64,000 bases of DNA from Shouchella hunanensis (GCF_028735875.1 NZ_CP117834.1:496001-560000), one strand, 5' to 3'. Positions 48,475 through 58,619 are shown, numbered from the stretch's first letter. Numbers and translations are program-made. Notes: a model not told the origin generated them from the sequence alone.

Positions 48475-49826
48475 AGCATTCCTTCTTTGTTCATTTTATC
48501 AATATGGTGCCTTGCTTTTAACATTGATACGGTTATGCCGTAATGCCAGTAAAGAATATCACCGTCTGGAAACTCTTGTTTTCTACCGACTCTTCCTGCA
48601 ATTTGTACTAAACACGCTTCATCAAATATGGGTTGCTCTGCTCCAAGCACTGCTACTTGTAAATTCTCAACGGTAACCCCTCTTTCCAGTATCGTCGTCG
48701 TTAATAGTAAGGAAAGACGCTTTTGTCTGAAGGCTTGAATGACTGGATGTCGGTTTGATGCGTCAGCATAAACGAAACCATGGTCAAGCTGAAGTTCACT
48801 TAAAATTGCGGAACATTTTTTCAATGCGCGAATAGAAGGGAAAAAGATCAATCGTGGCTTATCCGCATGGAGTTGTATCCAACGAATCATTTTTGGCGGT
48901 ATCGTTCCTTTTTGAAGCAGTCGATTCCAGTTTCCAATCCATTGAAATGACGGCAAAGGAATTGGTTTCCCATGAAATCGACGCGGGATTTTCGTCACTG
49001 TAAGCGAAGGCGTGTTTCTCAACTTAACAGAAGGTGTGGCACTTAAGAAAATCATCGTTGCTTGAGGTTTTTTTGCTCGCATACTTGCGTATTGTAAGGA
49101 GGAATCATACGTGTAAGGAAATGCATCTACTTCATCAATTACGAGAACATCAAAGGCATGAGAATAGCGAATCAGTTGGTGAGTTGTTGCGAGCACTAGC
49201 TGAGCAAGTGGGTTCGTATCGCGACTACCTCCATAGAGGCTGGCTTGGGTAACTGTAGGAAATGCATATTTCAAGCGGGGGCTTAATTCTTTTACAACAT
49301 CTGTTCTGGGTGTGGCGATGCCTATTCGGAATCCTAATTCAATGCTTTTTTCAATCATCGGGAAGAGAATTTCCGTTTTTCCGGCACCACAGACAGCCCA
49401 AATAAGATGGGATTGATTTTTTTGTTCAACTGCTTCTACAAGCCGATTGCTAGCTTGCTTTTGGTAAAGAGAAAGCTCTCCTTCCCATTGACAACTGTTT
49501 TCTTTTGGTTCGTAGTGAAGAGAATCTCCAGTCCAAACGAGAAACTGTTTACAGGAAGAAGCCTTTCCCATTTGGATACAGTGTCGACAATACGTACAGG
49601 TAGTTTGACAATGATGACAAAAATGATCATAAAAACGTGACGGCTTATCATTCCCACACCGTACACATTTCCAAATGCCCTTTTCAAACACTAAAACAGG
49701 TTCTGAATAAACGAGTTGCTTCTGTTTAGATTGAAGCAATAATTCAGCTGAAAAAGGCCATTCGCTAGACAGCATACACCGATGATGCAAAAAATGCTGG
49801 ATCTTTTTGAAGTCGTTCTTGTTCAA
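48471..49826 (-). CDS. comFA: Competence DNA helicase ComFA
   Basis: A 451-residue DEAD-box-type ATPase. An N-terminal four-cysteine zinc motif (CVRCGN, CHHC, CTYC, CIQ) is followed by Walker A CGAGKTE, motif II IDEVDAFPY (DEVD), motif III FLSATPS and motif VI QIAGRVGRK. It drives transforming DNA inward across the membrane. The start is taken as TTG at 49826 with GGAGG seven bases before; it begins inside degV's last codons (the frame is open back to 49862). Confidence 0.94.
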   Translation of the reverse strand: MNKNDFKKIQHFLHHRCMLSSEWPFSAELLLQSKQKQLVYSEPVLVFEKGIWKCVRCGNDKPSRFYDHFCHHCQTTCTYCRHCIQMGKASSCKQFLVWTGDSLHYEPKENSCQWEGELSLYQKQASNRLVEAVEQKNQSHLIWAVCGAGKTEILFPMIEKSIELGFRIGIATPRTDVVKELSPRLKYAFPTVTQASLYGGSRDTNPLAQLVLATTHQLIRYSHAFDVLVIDEVDAFPYTYDSSLQYASMRAKKPQATMIFLSATPSVKLRNTPSLTVTKIPRRFHGKPIPLPSFQWIGNWNRLLQKGTIPPKMIRWIQLHADKPRLIFFPSIRALKKCSAILSELQLDHGFVYADASNRHPVIQAFRQKRLSLLLTTTILERGVTVENLQVAVLGAEQPIFDEACLVQIAGRVGRKQEFPDGDILYWHYGITVSMLKARHHIDKMNKEGML

Positions 49827-49848
49827 CAACCTACCTCCTTCTATTGAA

Positions 49849-50691
49849 TTAACACCACCCAATACCTAAACTACTCGGTCCTAAATGAGTCCCAATTACC
49901 GGACCAAAATAGCTAATTTCCACATTCGCTTCAGGATAAGCGTCTTGAATTTTTGTTTTTAAACTCTCCGCACCTTCTAAACGATTAGCATGAATAACCG
50001 CGATTTCGTTTACATGACCATTTTTCAAGTCATCAAATAACAAATCTAGCATGCGGTTAAGCGCTTTTTTCTCTGTCCTTACTTTTTCAAACGGCATAAT
50101 TTGGCCTTCTTCAAAATGGAGAATCGGCTTAATTTGTAACAAACTTCCAAAAATCGCCTGAGCTCCGCTTAAACGACCACCACGACGTAAATGGTTTAAA
50201 TCGTGTACCATAAAGTAGGCGCGGACTTGCTGTTGTTGCTTCTCTAAATATGTAAGTATATCTGCACCGCTGCTCCCTTCAAGAGCTAACTTAGCTGCAG
50301 AGCGCACGTAGAACCCCTGTGGAGAACAGCTAATTTCCGAATCAAATCCATAAACATTTAACGTCTCTTTCATTTCCCCGGCAGATAAAGCGGTTTGAAG
50401 CGTTCCACTTATTCTCGCAGATAGGTGAATACAAACGACGTCTGTATAACCTTCTTGCTCAAGACGATTGAATAACTCAACAAACTCTCCTATCGCTGGC
50501 TGAGAAGTTGTTGGTAACGCTTCCTCCTCCTCAAGCTTTTGATAAAAAGCTTCCGTTGTTAAATCAATTCCTTCTCTATAAGTGCCATCTGAAAAATTAA
50601 CACTTAAAGGAATGGTATTAATCTTTAGCTCTTCAATCGTCTCTTTTGCTAGATAGGCTGTTGTATCGGTAATTACCGCGGTTTTTATCAT
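49849..50691 (-). CDS. degV: DegV-family fatty-acid-binding protein
   Basis: A 280-residue two-domain protein. The first domain opens with AVITDTTAYLAKETIEEL; ligand-contact motifs TSQPAIGEF and HLSARISGT, DSEISCSPQGF, and GGRLSGAQ are in place. DegV proteins bind fatty acids for phosphorylation by FakA. It lies between degU and comFA as yviA does. Confidence 0.92.
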   Translation of the reverse strand: MIKTAVITDTTAYLAKETIEELKINTIPLSVNFSDGTYREGIDLTTEAFYQKLEEEEALPTTSQPAIGEFVELFNRLEQEGYTDVVCIHLSARISGTLQTALSAGEMKETLNVYGFDSEISCSPQGFYVRSAAKLALEGSSGADILTYLEKQQQQVRAYFMVHDLNHLRRGGRLSGAQAIFGSLLQIKPILHFEEGQIMPFEKVRTEKKALNRMLDLLFDDLKNGHVNEIAVIHANRLEGAESLKTKIQDAYPEANVEISYFGPVIGTHLGPSSLGIGWC

Positions 50692-50801
50692 TCGTTATTC
50701 CTCGCTTCTTTTCTACAATCAGTCACTTCCCTTAAATTTAGCGGAAATAGACCTGACATTCAAGAAATATTAAAGAATTTCCCGAGAAATAATATCGTTT
50801 C

Positions 50802-51509
50802 TTAGCGAACAATGACGTATCCTTTTTTAATCGCTTCAACAACCGCCTGCGTTCGATCATTTACATTCATTTTTTGCAAAATATTACTAACGTGGTTTTT
50901 GACGGTTTTTTCACTAATGTAGAGGGATTCCCCAATTGCTCTATTATTCTGTCCATCCGTCATTAACTGAAGCACTTCACACTCTCTTCTCGTTAAAATA
51001 TGGAGCGGCTTACGGTATTCAACTTCTCTATATCCAACAGAATCTTGGTGCTTTTCATCTTGCTTTGCTAAACGACGGTATTCTTTTATTAAATTAGACG
51101 TTACTTTTGGATGAATATAAGCTCCACCAGTAGCTACGACTTTCACTGCTTCTACTAATGATTCAGCGTCCATCTCTTTTAATAAATAACCTGACGCTCC
51201 TGTACGCAACACATGAGATACATAGGATTCATCGTCATGGATGGACAAGATTAACACTTTTACTTTCGGAAACACTTTTACAAGTTCTTTAGTCGCCTCT
51301 ACACCATTAAGCTTCGGCATATTTATATCCATTAAAATAACATCTGGACGATGGTTACGCACAAGATCAATTACTTGAGAACCGTCCTCGCCATCTGCTA
51401 CTACGTTAAAGTTCTGTTCCATTGAAAGAATTCGTTTAACTCCTTCTCTAAACAATGGGTGGTCATCTATTATGACAATTCTAATTTCGTCTGTCTCTTG
51501 TACAATCAC
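50802..51509 (-). CDS. degU: Response regulator DegU
   Basis: A 235-residue NarL/LuxR-type regulator. The receiver domain (about 10-125) has phosphoacceptor Asp61 ([13 protein letters not shown]) and the acidic pair IIDDH; the C-terminal LuxR helix-turn-helix (about 170-232) reads [14 protein letters not shown] and [17 protein letters not shown]. With DegS it controls exoenzymes, motility, competence and biofilm genes. Start is GTG at 51509 behind GAGGTGA. It follows degS by 31 bases. Confidence 0.97.
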   Translation of the reverse strand: MIVQETDEIRIVIIDDHPLFREGVKRILSMEQNFNVVADGEDGSQVIDLVRNHRPDVILMDINMPKLNGVEATKELVKVFPKVKVLILSIHDDESYVSHVLRTGASGYLLKEMDAESLVEAVKVVATGGAYIHPKVTSNLIKEYRRLAKQDEKHQDSVGYREVEYRKPLHILTRRECEVLQLMTDGQNNRAIGESLYISEKTVKNHVSNILQKMNVNDRTQAVVEAIKKGYVIVR

Positions 51510-51540
51510 TGTTTATCACCTCTCGTAAACGACTACATTA

Positions 51541-52671
51541 TTAAACTGTTGTTACAGGCAGCTGGATAAAAATACTTGTGCCCTGTTCTATTTCCGATTG
51601 GATCTTAATCGATCCATTCAACATGTTCACTCGCTCTTTCATACCGATAATGCCAAACGACGCTTCTTTTTTTTGAGATGGGTTAAAGCCAATGCCATCA
51701 TCTTTAACGACAACCATAACTTGATTCCGATTCATTTCAATTTTTACAAGTATCTCTGAAGGCTTTGCATGCTTTAATGCATTTTGAACCGCTTCTTGCA
51801 CAAGCCGGAAAAGAGCAATTTCAAAATGCTGCTCTAACCTGTTATCAATGCCAAAATGTTTAAAATGAATGGTTAAGTCATGACGTTCTTCGCTGTTTTC
51901 CAAATACTTTCTGAGAGTCGGTACTAAACCAAGATCTTCAAGAGCCATCGGTCGTAAATCGTAAATAATTCTTCGTACTTCTGCTAAAGAAGATCGAACC
52001 ATTATTCGCAAGCCACGGATTTCTTTTAATGCCTCTTGAATCCCTTTCTCATGATAAATTCGCTCAATTAATTCTGAATGCAACATGACATTTGCCATCA
52101 TTTGAGCTGGTCCATCATGAATTTCGCGAGATAACCGACCTCTTTCTTCCTCTTGAGCTTCTATTATCTTCAACCCAAAAGATTGCTTTTCCTTCGCATC
52201 TTCAATAATTTCTCCAACTTTTTTCAAATCGCTAGCTAAAAAATCAAACACTACTGACATTTGAACGGAAAGTTGCTCAGCACGACTTATTGTATCTTGT
52301 AAGTTTCTTAATCGTCTTTCAATATCGTCTCTTCTCGTCCGCAATAGCTTTTCTTCCTGTTGTAAAACAGCCATTTCGACTTGGAATTCACTTGCTTGTT
52401 CATATGCCGCTCGAACTTCATCATTCGTATAATTATTAAACTCTTTACTTACTTTTGCTAACCGATTTCTTGCATGCCTTGCATTGAGAGACGATTTGTC
52501 CACTTTTTGAATGACTTCTAACACTTTTTGTTTTGTTTGCTCGAGTTCCTTACTTAAATATACATGTTCAGTTCTAGATCGTTCTCCAATTTCAAAAATC
52601 TTTTCTCTACTTGTTGACACAGTATCTATTGTTTGAGAAATAATCTGATTTAAAACTTTTACTTCTTCCAT
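51541..52671 (-). CDS. degS: Sensor histidine kinase DegS
   Basis: A 376-residue soluble kinase with no transmembrane helix. An N-terminal sensor/coiled-coil domain (1-165) precedes the HisKA_3 segment RGRLSREIHDGPAQMMANV with phosphorylated His185 and the HATPase domain (about 275-370; VQEAVQNALKHA, DDGIGFNP). It phosphorylates DegU. Promoter sequences lie in the 250-base gap before the divergent yigZ-type gene. Confidence 0.96.
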   Translation of the reverse strand: MEEVKVLNQIISQTIDTVSTSREKIFEIGERSRTEHVYLSKELEQTKQKVLEVIQKVDKSSLNARHARNRLAKVSKEFNNYTNDEVRAAYEQASEFQVEMAVLQQEEKLLRTRRDDIERRLRNLQDTISRAEQLSVQMSVVFDFLASDLKKVGEIIEDAKEKQSFGLKIIEAQEEERGRLSREIHDGPAQMMANVMLHSELIERIYHEKGIQEALKEIRGLRIMVRSSLAEVRRIIYDLRPMALEDLGLVPTLRKYLENSEERHDLTIHFKHFGIDNRLEQHFEIALFRLVQEAVQNALKHAKPSEILVKIEMNRNQVMVVVKDDGIGFNPSQKKEASFGIIGMKERVNMLNGSIKIQSEIEQGTSIFIQLPVTTV

Positions 52672-52923
52672 TTAAATCCCCACTTTATGAAAAACAATGG
52701 TTTGCTCGTTGCTGCAACTGGGCTTAAAGCATTATCCTTTAAAATTAAGCCGCTATCCGTTATTCTTATCTTACACTATCCGATGGAGAAAGAAAGACGA
52801 ATATAGTAAAAGAGTACGATTTTTATCTCAGTAGTAGAGAATACCGCCAATACTATCAGACCAGTGTTACATCACGGTTTCGTGAATATGTAAAAATATA
52901 AAAATTATTATAGGAGGAAACCA

Positions 52924-53556
52924 TTGTTAGCGAACTATAAAACGGTCAAACAGACAGGTAATTATGAAATTGTGGTTCAAAAATCACGATTTATCTCCCA
53001 CTTTAAACGCACATCGACAGAGCAAGAAGCTCTTGATTTTATTCAAGAAATCAAAAAAAATCATTGGAATGCCACCCATAATTGTTCTGCCTATTTGATC
53101 GGTGAAACAGATCATATACAAAAGGCCAACGATGATGGTGAACCGAGTGGGACAGCTGGTGTGCCAATGCTCGAGGTCCTAAAAAAACGAGGATTAAAAG
53201 ACACTACCGTTGTTGTCACACGTTATTTTGGTGGCATTAAATTAGGTGCAGGCGGACTGATTCGCGCATATGGTGGTTCGGTAAGTGAAGGATTGAAACA
53301 AATTGGCGTTGTGAATCGTACACTCTGTTATACAATGGCAACAACGATTGATTATACGTGGCTGGGAAAAATTGAAAATGAAATCCGCCAATCTTCTTAT
53401 CCTTTAAAAGAAATTACCTATGCCGATTCTGTCACGGTTCATGTTTTTGTTGAATCTGATCAAATCGATGCATACAAAGACTGGATAACAGAACTGACAA
53501 ATGGGCAAGCCGAAACGATACAAGGAAAAAGCGTCTATCTAGAAACAGACGCTTGA
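52924..53556 (+). CDS. yvyE: YigZ/IMPACT-family protein (YvyE)
   Basis: A 210-residue protein with the UPF0029 domain: KSRFISHFKRTSTEQEALDFIQEIKKNHWNATHNCSAY, and the diagnostic NDDGEPSGTAGVPML and TRYFGGIKLGAGGLIRAYG. Related IMPACT/YIH1 proteins act at ribosomes or on GCN2 in eukaryotes; the bacterial role is unsettled. The start is TTG at 52924 preceded by GGAGG. Its last 22 bases overlap pcp on the opposite strand. Confidence 0.93.
   Translation: MLANYKTVKQTGNYEIVVQKSRFISHFKRTSTEQEALDFIQEIKKNHWNATHNCSAYLIGETDHIQKANDDGEPSGTAGVPMLEVLKKRGLKDTTVVVTRYFGGIKLGAGGLIRAYGGSVSEGLKQIGVVNRTLCYTMATTIDYTWLGKIENEIRQSSYPLKEITYADSVTVHVFVESDQIDAYKDWITELTNGQAETIQGKSVYLETDA
53529..53554. terminator. Hairpin inside overlapping 3' ends of yvyE and pcp
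   Basis: AAGCGTCT-ATCTAGAAAC-AGACGCTT is an 8-bp perfect stem lying within coding sequence of both converging genes. It lacks long T tracts, so its action as terminator is only likely. Confidence 0.55.
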
Positions 53557-54152
53557 ATCGAAAGAGATAGCTTTTGAAGTAATACGGTTATGGCTTGATA
53601 AAGGTTTTCATGTGTGAGCGGGTTTGCTTCATTTAATTCTTTTGTAAAGGGAATATGAATAAACCCACTTGGCACACGCTTTTCCAAGCGCTTTAGCTCA
53701 TGCAACGTCTCATACATAAGCGCATTACAAACATAAGTACCAGCTGTATTGGACACATAAACATGTGAATCGTGTTCCTTTACTCCTGCCTCTATTTCTC
53801 GAAGTGGTAGCGTTGAAAAATAAGCAGCTGGTCCTTGTTCATGAATCGGTTGATCGCTCATAACGACTCCATCATTATCTTCTGGACCATCCATTACATT
53901 AATCGCTATACGCTCTAACGAGATAGCCGTTCGCTTTCCTGCAAGACCTAACATGACAATGGCTGCTGGGTCCTCTTCCTTTATTAATTTTTTCATTATT
54001 TCAGCTGCTCGCTGAAACGAAACCGGTAACACAACACTTTTTACCTGCAGCCCATTTATCACCTTTTCATCTAAAGCTGACACAATTAACTCGCTTGGAT
54101 TCGCTTCATGATTGAGGAATGGTTCGAACCCAGTTAAAATCACTTTCTTCAT
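53535..54152 (-). CDS. pcp: Pyroglutamyl-peptidase I
   Basis: A 205-residue cysteine peptidase of family C15 that removes N-terminal pyroglutamate. It opens MKKVILTGFEPFLNHEANPS. The catalytic residues are visible as Glu (AISLERIAINVMD), Cys (SNTAGTYVCNALMY) and His (SGFIHIPF). The ATG at 54152 is set by AAAGGGGG; an upstream start at 54209 gives a non-homologous extension. Confidence 0.95.
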   Translation of the reverse strand: MKKVILTGFEPFLNHEANPSELIVSALDEKVINGLQVKSVVLPVSFQRAAEIMKKLIKEEDPAAIVMLGLAGKRTAISLERIAINVMDGPEDNDGVVMSDQPIHEQGPAAYFSTLPLREIEAGVKEHDSHVYVSNTAGTYVCNALMYETLHELKRLEKRVPSGFIHIPFTKELNEANPLTHENLYQAITVLLQKLSLSIQASVSR

Positions 54153-54227
54153 TAAAGAATCCCCCTTTACTTTCCCGCTTGTTATTACTATCATATCATA
54201 TGACAACATAAGAATGAGGGACGCTAC

Positions 54228-54830
54228 GTGGACACTTGGGAAATCTTTACGATTATTGGCACAATTGCTTTTGCGTTATCTGGCGCAATCGTTGCCTTTG
54301 AAGAAAAATATGATTTATTTGGCATATATACACTCGCTTTTATTACAGCTTTTGGTGGTGGAATGATCCGAAACATTGTTGTAGGCATACCCGTTTCCGC
54401 TTTTTGGAGTCAAACATCTTTGTTTATCATTACCTTTTGCCTTATCACCATTCTATTCTTTTTACCTGCGTTTTTATTTAAACTATGGGACCGATGGGGC
54501 GTCTTCTTTGACGCAGTCGGCTTATCTGCCTTTGCCATACAAGGCGCGCTTTTTGCCAAAACGGCGAACGAATCTATCTTTGCGATGATGCTTGCCGCAG
54601 TCTTAACGGGTGTAGGCGGAGGTATCCTTCGTGATGTTCTTGCTGGTAGAAAACCGATGGTGCTTCATAGCGACATTTACGCTGGCTGGGCGTTGATGGG
54701 CGGCATCATTATCGGACTAGGTTTAGACCACCCCATTATGCAATATAGCTTATTTGTCTTAATCATTGTCATGCGCATGCTAACCGTTCATTACAAGTGG
54801 CGGTTGCCGCAAGTAGATAAGAGGATTTAG
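54228..54830 (+). CDS. TRIC/UPF0126-family membrane channel (YvgT-like)
   Basis: A 200-residue protein with seven membrane segments in two TRIC repeats, each with the glycine-rich kink: TAFGGGMIRNIVVG (about 40-53) and TGVGGGILRDVLAG (about 126-139). Bacterial TRIC proteins conduct monovalent cations, or are linked to glycine transport; which applies is unknown. Start is GTG at 54228 with GAGGG eight bases before. It converges with the opp operon at a shared terminator. Confidence 0.9.
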   Translation: MDTWEIFTIIGTIAFALSGAIVAFEEKYDLFGIYTLAFITAFGGGMIRNIVVGIPVSAFWSQTSLFIITFCLITILFFLPAFLFKLWDRWGVFFDAVGLSAFAIQGALFAKTANESIFAMMLAAVLTGVGGGILRDVLAGRKPMVLHSDIYAGWALMGGIIIGLGLDHPIMQYSLFVLIIVMRMLTVHYKWRLPQVDKRI

Positions 54831-54832
54831 AA

Positions 54833-54864
54833 AAGAGCTAGGCAGAATTTCTGCCTAGCTCTTT
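54833..54864. terminator. Bidirectional terminator between the TRIC gene and oppA
   Basis: AAGAGCTAGGCAG-AATT-TCTGCCTAGCTCTT forms a 13-bp stem; on the minus strand it is followed by TTCTAAAT, on the plus strand by TCGCTTT. Confidence 0.85.
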
Positions 54865-54875
54865 CGCTTTAAAAG

Positions 54876-56711
54876 TTAATCAACTGCTGCGTTTTCGTCA
54901 TTTAACTGAACCGTATGCCAGCCATAGTCATTGTTTCCAACTTCATATGAAATCCCGCTTACACGGTTATTAATTGGGAATGTATCAATTTGATAAAGCG
55001 TTGGTGCAAGTGGTAACACTTCATTAATATGTGCTTGGAATTGATTGTATACATCTTGTCGATAAGATTGTTCAAATGCACCCTCAGAAAGTCCATCAGC
55101 TAATATTTCCTCTAGCGTATCATCTGTATAGCGCGGATAGTTGAACATTGATTGTGATCCAAATATTCCAGAAGGATCAACGTCAGAGCCTACATTCCAT
55201 CCAGCAGAATACATGTCAATTGCCGGATCATCTTCTTCAATTCGATCATAAAACGCATTTGGCTCAGTTAAAGATCCTTCCAATAGCTCAATATTTAGTC
55301 CAATATCTCTCCATGCCTGCATTTCATAATTGGATACGGCCTCAGCAGTTGCATCACCTTGACGAGCGGCATACGTGATAACGAGCTCTTCACCATTTGG
55401 ATCTTCAACAAATCCATCGCCATCTAAATCTTCATAGCCAGCCTCTGCTAACAGCTCTTTCGCTCTCTCTGGATCGTAGTCAAACCCTGGGTTTGTATCA
55501 TCATGATACAATGCATGATATGGCGGAATGACCGTTGTTGCTGGGAAGCGCAATCCATTATACATACGATTTCCTAATTCTTCATAATTCACGGCTAACC
55601 GCACTGCTTCCCGTAATGATTCATTAGCCATTTTTGAATCAGGGTCATATGCAACTTCGCCTGCGTCCGCATCCCAAGTTCCAAGTTTAAATCCTGTATA
55701 CTGATAGCCTCTTGACACTCTTCCCAACCAATCCACATTACTCATATCTGCATTATCTGCAAATTGCGTTGCCGGGAATGTTGTAACGATATCAATTTGA
55801 CCTGTTTTTAACGATTCGACTACAACATCTGGGTTTACAACTGTCAACACAACTTCATCAACAAGAGGTGCTCCTTGCCAGTAGTCTTCGTTTTTAGACA
55901 GCGTTACAGATTCACCTGGAACGATGTTTTCTACAACGAACGGCCCGTATCCTAATGGTTCTCTACGAACTTGGTCAGACGAAGGCATATCTGCTACTTC
56001 TACACCTTCAAAATAATGCTTCGGCATTGCATAATACCATATACCACCGCTCATTAATGAAGGAGTTGCTTCTTTAAACGTCAATTCGACTGTTTTTTCA
56101 TCGATAATATTAAACCCTGAAATGTCGTCCGCTTCTTCATTGTGGTATTCTTCCATCCCAACAATATTTCTAAAAGAAGCATCGTAACGAACGCCGTCAT
56201 AATCTTTATGACCAATGACTTCGTGCGCAAATACAAAGTCTTCTGCTTTTACAGGTTCTCCATCATGCCAGTTGACATTATCTTTTATCGTAATCGTATA
56301 AGTTAAGTTATCTTCGGAAACGTCAATAGTTGCCGCACCTTCATCTGTAATGTTAAAGGCTTCATCCATTGTAAACAAAGATTCACTAAAGAATTGTATG
56401 ATGTCATTATCAGTTGAAATGGAATAATGTTGCCAATCAAGTGTACCTTCAAAAGGTGAGCTAGCTACAACACCAACATTTAATGTGCCACCTTCAATGG
56501 CCTCTCCATCTGCTGTTTTTGTCGGTTCAAAATCGTCTAAAGAATAAATACCATCTTCATTTTCAATGGTTTCTTCTGAGCCCTCTTCTTCTCCAGTACC
56601 ACTTGGTTCAGAAGATCCTCCCCCATCACCATTATCACTACATGCCGCAAGTGCTAGAACGGCAACAAGCGTAGGTGCTAAATAAAATTTAGGCTTTAAA
56701 AGCTTTTTCAT
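54876..56711 (-). CDS. oppA: Oligopeptide ABC transporter substrate-binding lipoprotein
   Basis: A 611-residue extracellular solute-binding protein of family 5. The signal peptide ends in the lipobox ALAAC (Cys24), followed by a Gly/Ser/Glu-rich tether. The mature protein shows DNVNWHDGEPVKAEDFVFAHEV and VEVADMPSSDQVRREPLGYGPF typical of Opp/Dpp binding proteins. It captures peptides outside the membrane. It is the last gene of the operon, and strongly acidic. Confidence 0.92.
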   Translation of the reverse strand: MKKLLKPKFYLAPTLVAVLALAACSDNGDGGGSSEPSGTGEEEGSEETIENEDGIYSLDDFEPTKTADGEAIEGGTLNVGVVASSPFEGTLDWQHYSISTDNDIIQFFSESLFTMDEAFNITDEGAATIDVSEDNLTYTITIKDNVNWHDGEPVKAEDFVFAHEVIGHKDYDGVRYDASFRNIVGMEEYHNEEADDISGFNIIDEKTVELTFKEATPSLMSGGIWYYAMPKHYFEGVEVADMPSSDQVRREPLGYGPFVVENIVPGESVTLSKNEDYWQGAPLVDEVVLTVVNPDVVVESLKTGQIDIVTTFPATQFADNADMSNVDWLGRVSRGYQYTGFKLGTWDADAGEVAYDPDSKMANESLREAVRLAVNYEELGNRMYNGLRFPATTVIPPYHALYHDDTNPGFDYDPERAKELLAEAGYEDLDGDGFVEDPNGEELVITYAARQGDATAEAVSNYEMQAWRDIGLNIELLEGSLTEPNAFYDRIEEDDPAIDMYSAGWNVGSDVDPSGIFGSQSMFNYPRYTDDTLEEILADGLSEGAFEQSYRQDVYNQFQAHINEVLPLAPTLYQIDTFPINNRVSGISYEVGNNDYGWHTVQLNDENAAVD

Positions 56712-56725
56712 AATTGCTCCTCCTT

Positions 56726-57637
56726 TTAACCTCTTCTTTGTTTTGCATCAGTCGCGCGTTTTAATGCTTGACCAACATTATTTATACACAGCATCAACAC
56801 TAAAACTAAAATCGATGCAGGTAACCATACCCAGGGGCGTAGCTCGAGAATCTGTGGATTTGTCGCGTGACTCATTAGAGTCCCTAAACTTGGTGTGGAC
56901 TCTGGGAATCCAAACCCTAAAAATGATAGTCCTGTCTCAATTCCAATATTCGCAGCCAAACTAAGCGTTAAGTTTACAATAATAATAGAATTTAAGTTTG
57001 GTAGTAAATGACTAAAAATAATTTTGTAGTGCGGCGTCCCTAATGTACGGGCTGCTTGAATATATTCGAGTTCACTCTGTTGTAGAGCTTTTGAACGTAT
57101 TAACCTTGCCATGGATATCCATATAAAAGCAGACATAATTAATGTAAATTGAAGAAGCGAATAATTAGGCACAACCGCTACAAACGCAATGATAATCATT
57201 GTAGTTGGCAGTACTAAGAAGAAATCAACAATTCGCATAACCACATTGTCAGTATGACCGCCAAAATAACCAGCAATTAACCCCATTCCTAATCCAACAA
57301 GTCCAGACAATACCGTTACTGCAACTCCTATTAAAAGAGAATTGCGTGTACCAATGATTAATTGACCAAACACATCACGTCCGCCATGATCTGTACCTAA
57401 CCAAAATTCTGATGATGGAGGTTCAAAAATAGCTAGTAAATCAACCGTGACAATTTGATCTTGATCTAGAATAATTGAAACACCAAACACAAACGCAGCG
57501 ATCAATAGTAGTAAGATTGCTGAAATTAACGCAACTTTATCTTTTAAAATTTCAACAAGTATGACTTTGGCTCCTGATGGTGTTTTGATAAGTGCATCTT
57601 TACTTGGATCGATTTGTATCTTTTTTTGTGCTTCCAT
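56726..57637 (-). CDS. oppC: Oligopeptide ABC transporter permease OppC
   Basis: A 303-residue permease with six transmembrane helices; the N-terminal OppC-type first segment (VALISAILLLLIAAFVFGVS) and the EAA loop (IQAARTLGTPHYKIIFSHLLPN) that contacts the ATPases are present. The motif GTDHGGRDVFGQLIIGTRNSL is typical of OppC/DppC. It pairs with OppB. Confidence 0.93.
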   Translation of the reverse strand: MEAQKKIQIDPSKDALIKTPSGAKVILVEILKDKVALISAILLLLIAAFVFGVSIILDQDQIVTVDLLAIFEPPSSEFWLGTDHGGRDVFGQLIIGTRNSLLIGVAVTVLSGLVGLGMGLIAGYFGGHTDNVVMRIVDFFLVLPTTMIIIAFVAVVPNYSLLQFTLIMSAFIWISMARLIRSKALQQSELEYIQAARTLGTPHYKIIFSHLLPNLNSIIIVNLTLSLAANIGIETGLSFLGFGFPESTPSLGTLMSHATNPQILELRPWVWLPASILVLVLMLCINNVGQALKRATDAKQRRG

Positions 57638-57654
57638 TTTTAATCCTCACCCTC

Positions 57655-58617
57655 TTACTTAATACGAATTCGTGGGTCTACCATGCTTAAAATAATGTCT
57701 GACAACATTGTTCCAACTACAGCTAAACAACCAGATAGTAATAAGAGCGCAGTGACGACACTATAATCTCTGTTATTTATAGAAGATATTAGCAAATCCC
57801 CTATTCCCGGAAAGCTAAAGACCCTTTCAATAAAAACAGAACCACCTAATATCCCTGTAATTTCGTATCCGAAGAAGGCAGCGATAGGAAGTAGAGAATT
57901 TCTGAAAATATGCTTATTGTAAACTCTATTTTCACTTGCTCCCTTTGCCTTAGCAGTTAAGATAAATTCTTTATGTTTAATATCTATAATCTCACTTCTT
58001 AAATATTGCACAGTTCCAACAGTCGTTATGAGAGCAAGAGATAGTGCTGGCAACGTCATATGATAAATTTTACTTATATAGTATTCAAACGTCCCTGTTA
58101 CAAGACCAGGAGAAACACTTCCACTAACAGGAAACCAGTTTAAACGGAAACCAAAAACAAATAGTGCAATAAGCCCAAAAATAAAGCTTGGAACTGCAAA
58201 ACCAACGTATGTATAACCTGCAATAGCACGGTCTGCCCATGTATCATTAAAGCGTCCACTTACAATTCCTAAAGGAATGGCAATCAAATAAGAAAAGAGT
58301 AAGGTAAGCACCCCTAGTCCCGCTGTGTTTAACAAGCGATCGCCAATGAGTTCTGTAACATCCATTTTGTAGCGAAACGACTGACCAAAATCCCCTGTTA
58401 TGGCGTTTCCTATCCACCGCCCATACTGTTGATACCAAGGATCGTTCAACCCATGTATCTCCCGTAATTCTGCTAAACGCTCTGCCGTAATACTAGGATC
58501 TATCATCCCTGTAAACGGATCACCTGGCATTTGACTAGCTAAAATGAACACAAGTATACTTAGAAAGAACAACTGTGGAACAGCAATTAACATACGTCTA
58601 ACAATAAATTTCCACAT
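57655..58617 (-). CDS. oppB: Oligopeptide ABC transporter permease OppB
   Basis: A 320-residue permease with six helices. It begins MWKFIVRRMLIAVPQLFFLSILVFIL and has the OppB-type segments MPGDPFTGM and the EAA loop (ILTAKAKGASENRVYNKHIFRNSLLP). It lies two bases from oppF and 17 from oppC. Confidence 0.94.
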   Translation of the reverse strand: MWKFIVRRMLIAVPQLFFLSILVFILASQMPGDPFTGMIDPSITAERLAELREIHGLNDPWYQQYGRWIGNAITGDFGQSFRYKMDVTELIGDRLLNTAGLGVLTLLFSYLIAIPLGIVSGRFNDTWADRAIAGYTYVGFAVPSFIFGLIALFVFGFRLNWFPVSGSVSPGLVTGTFEYYISKIYHMTLPALSLALITTVGTVQYLRSEIIDIKHKEFILTAKAKGASENRVYNKHIFRNSLLPIAAFFGYEITGILGGSVFIERVFSFPGIGDLLISSINNRDYSVVTALLLLSGCLAVVGTMLSDIILSMVDPRIRIK

Positions 58618-58619
58618 CG

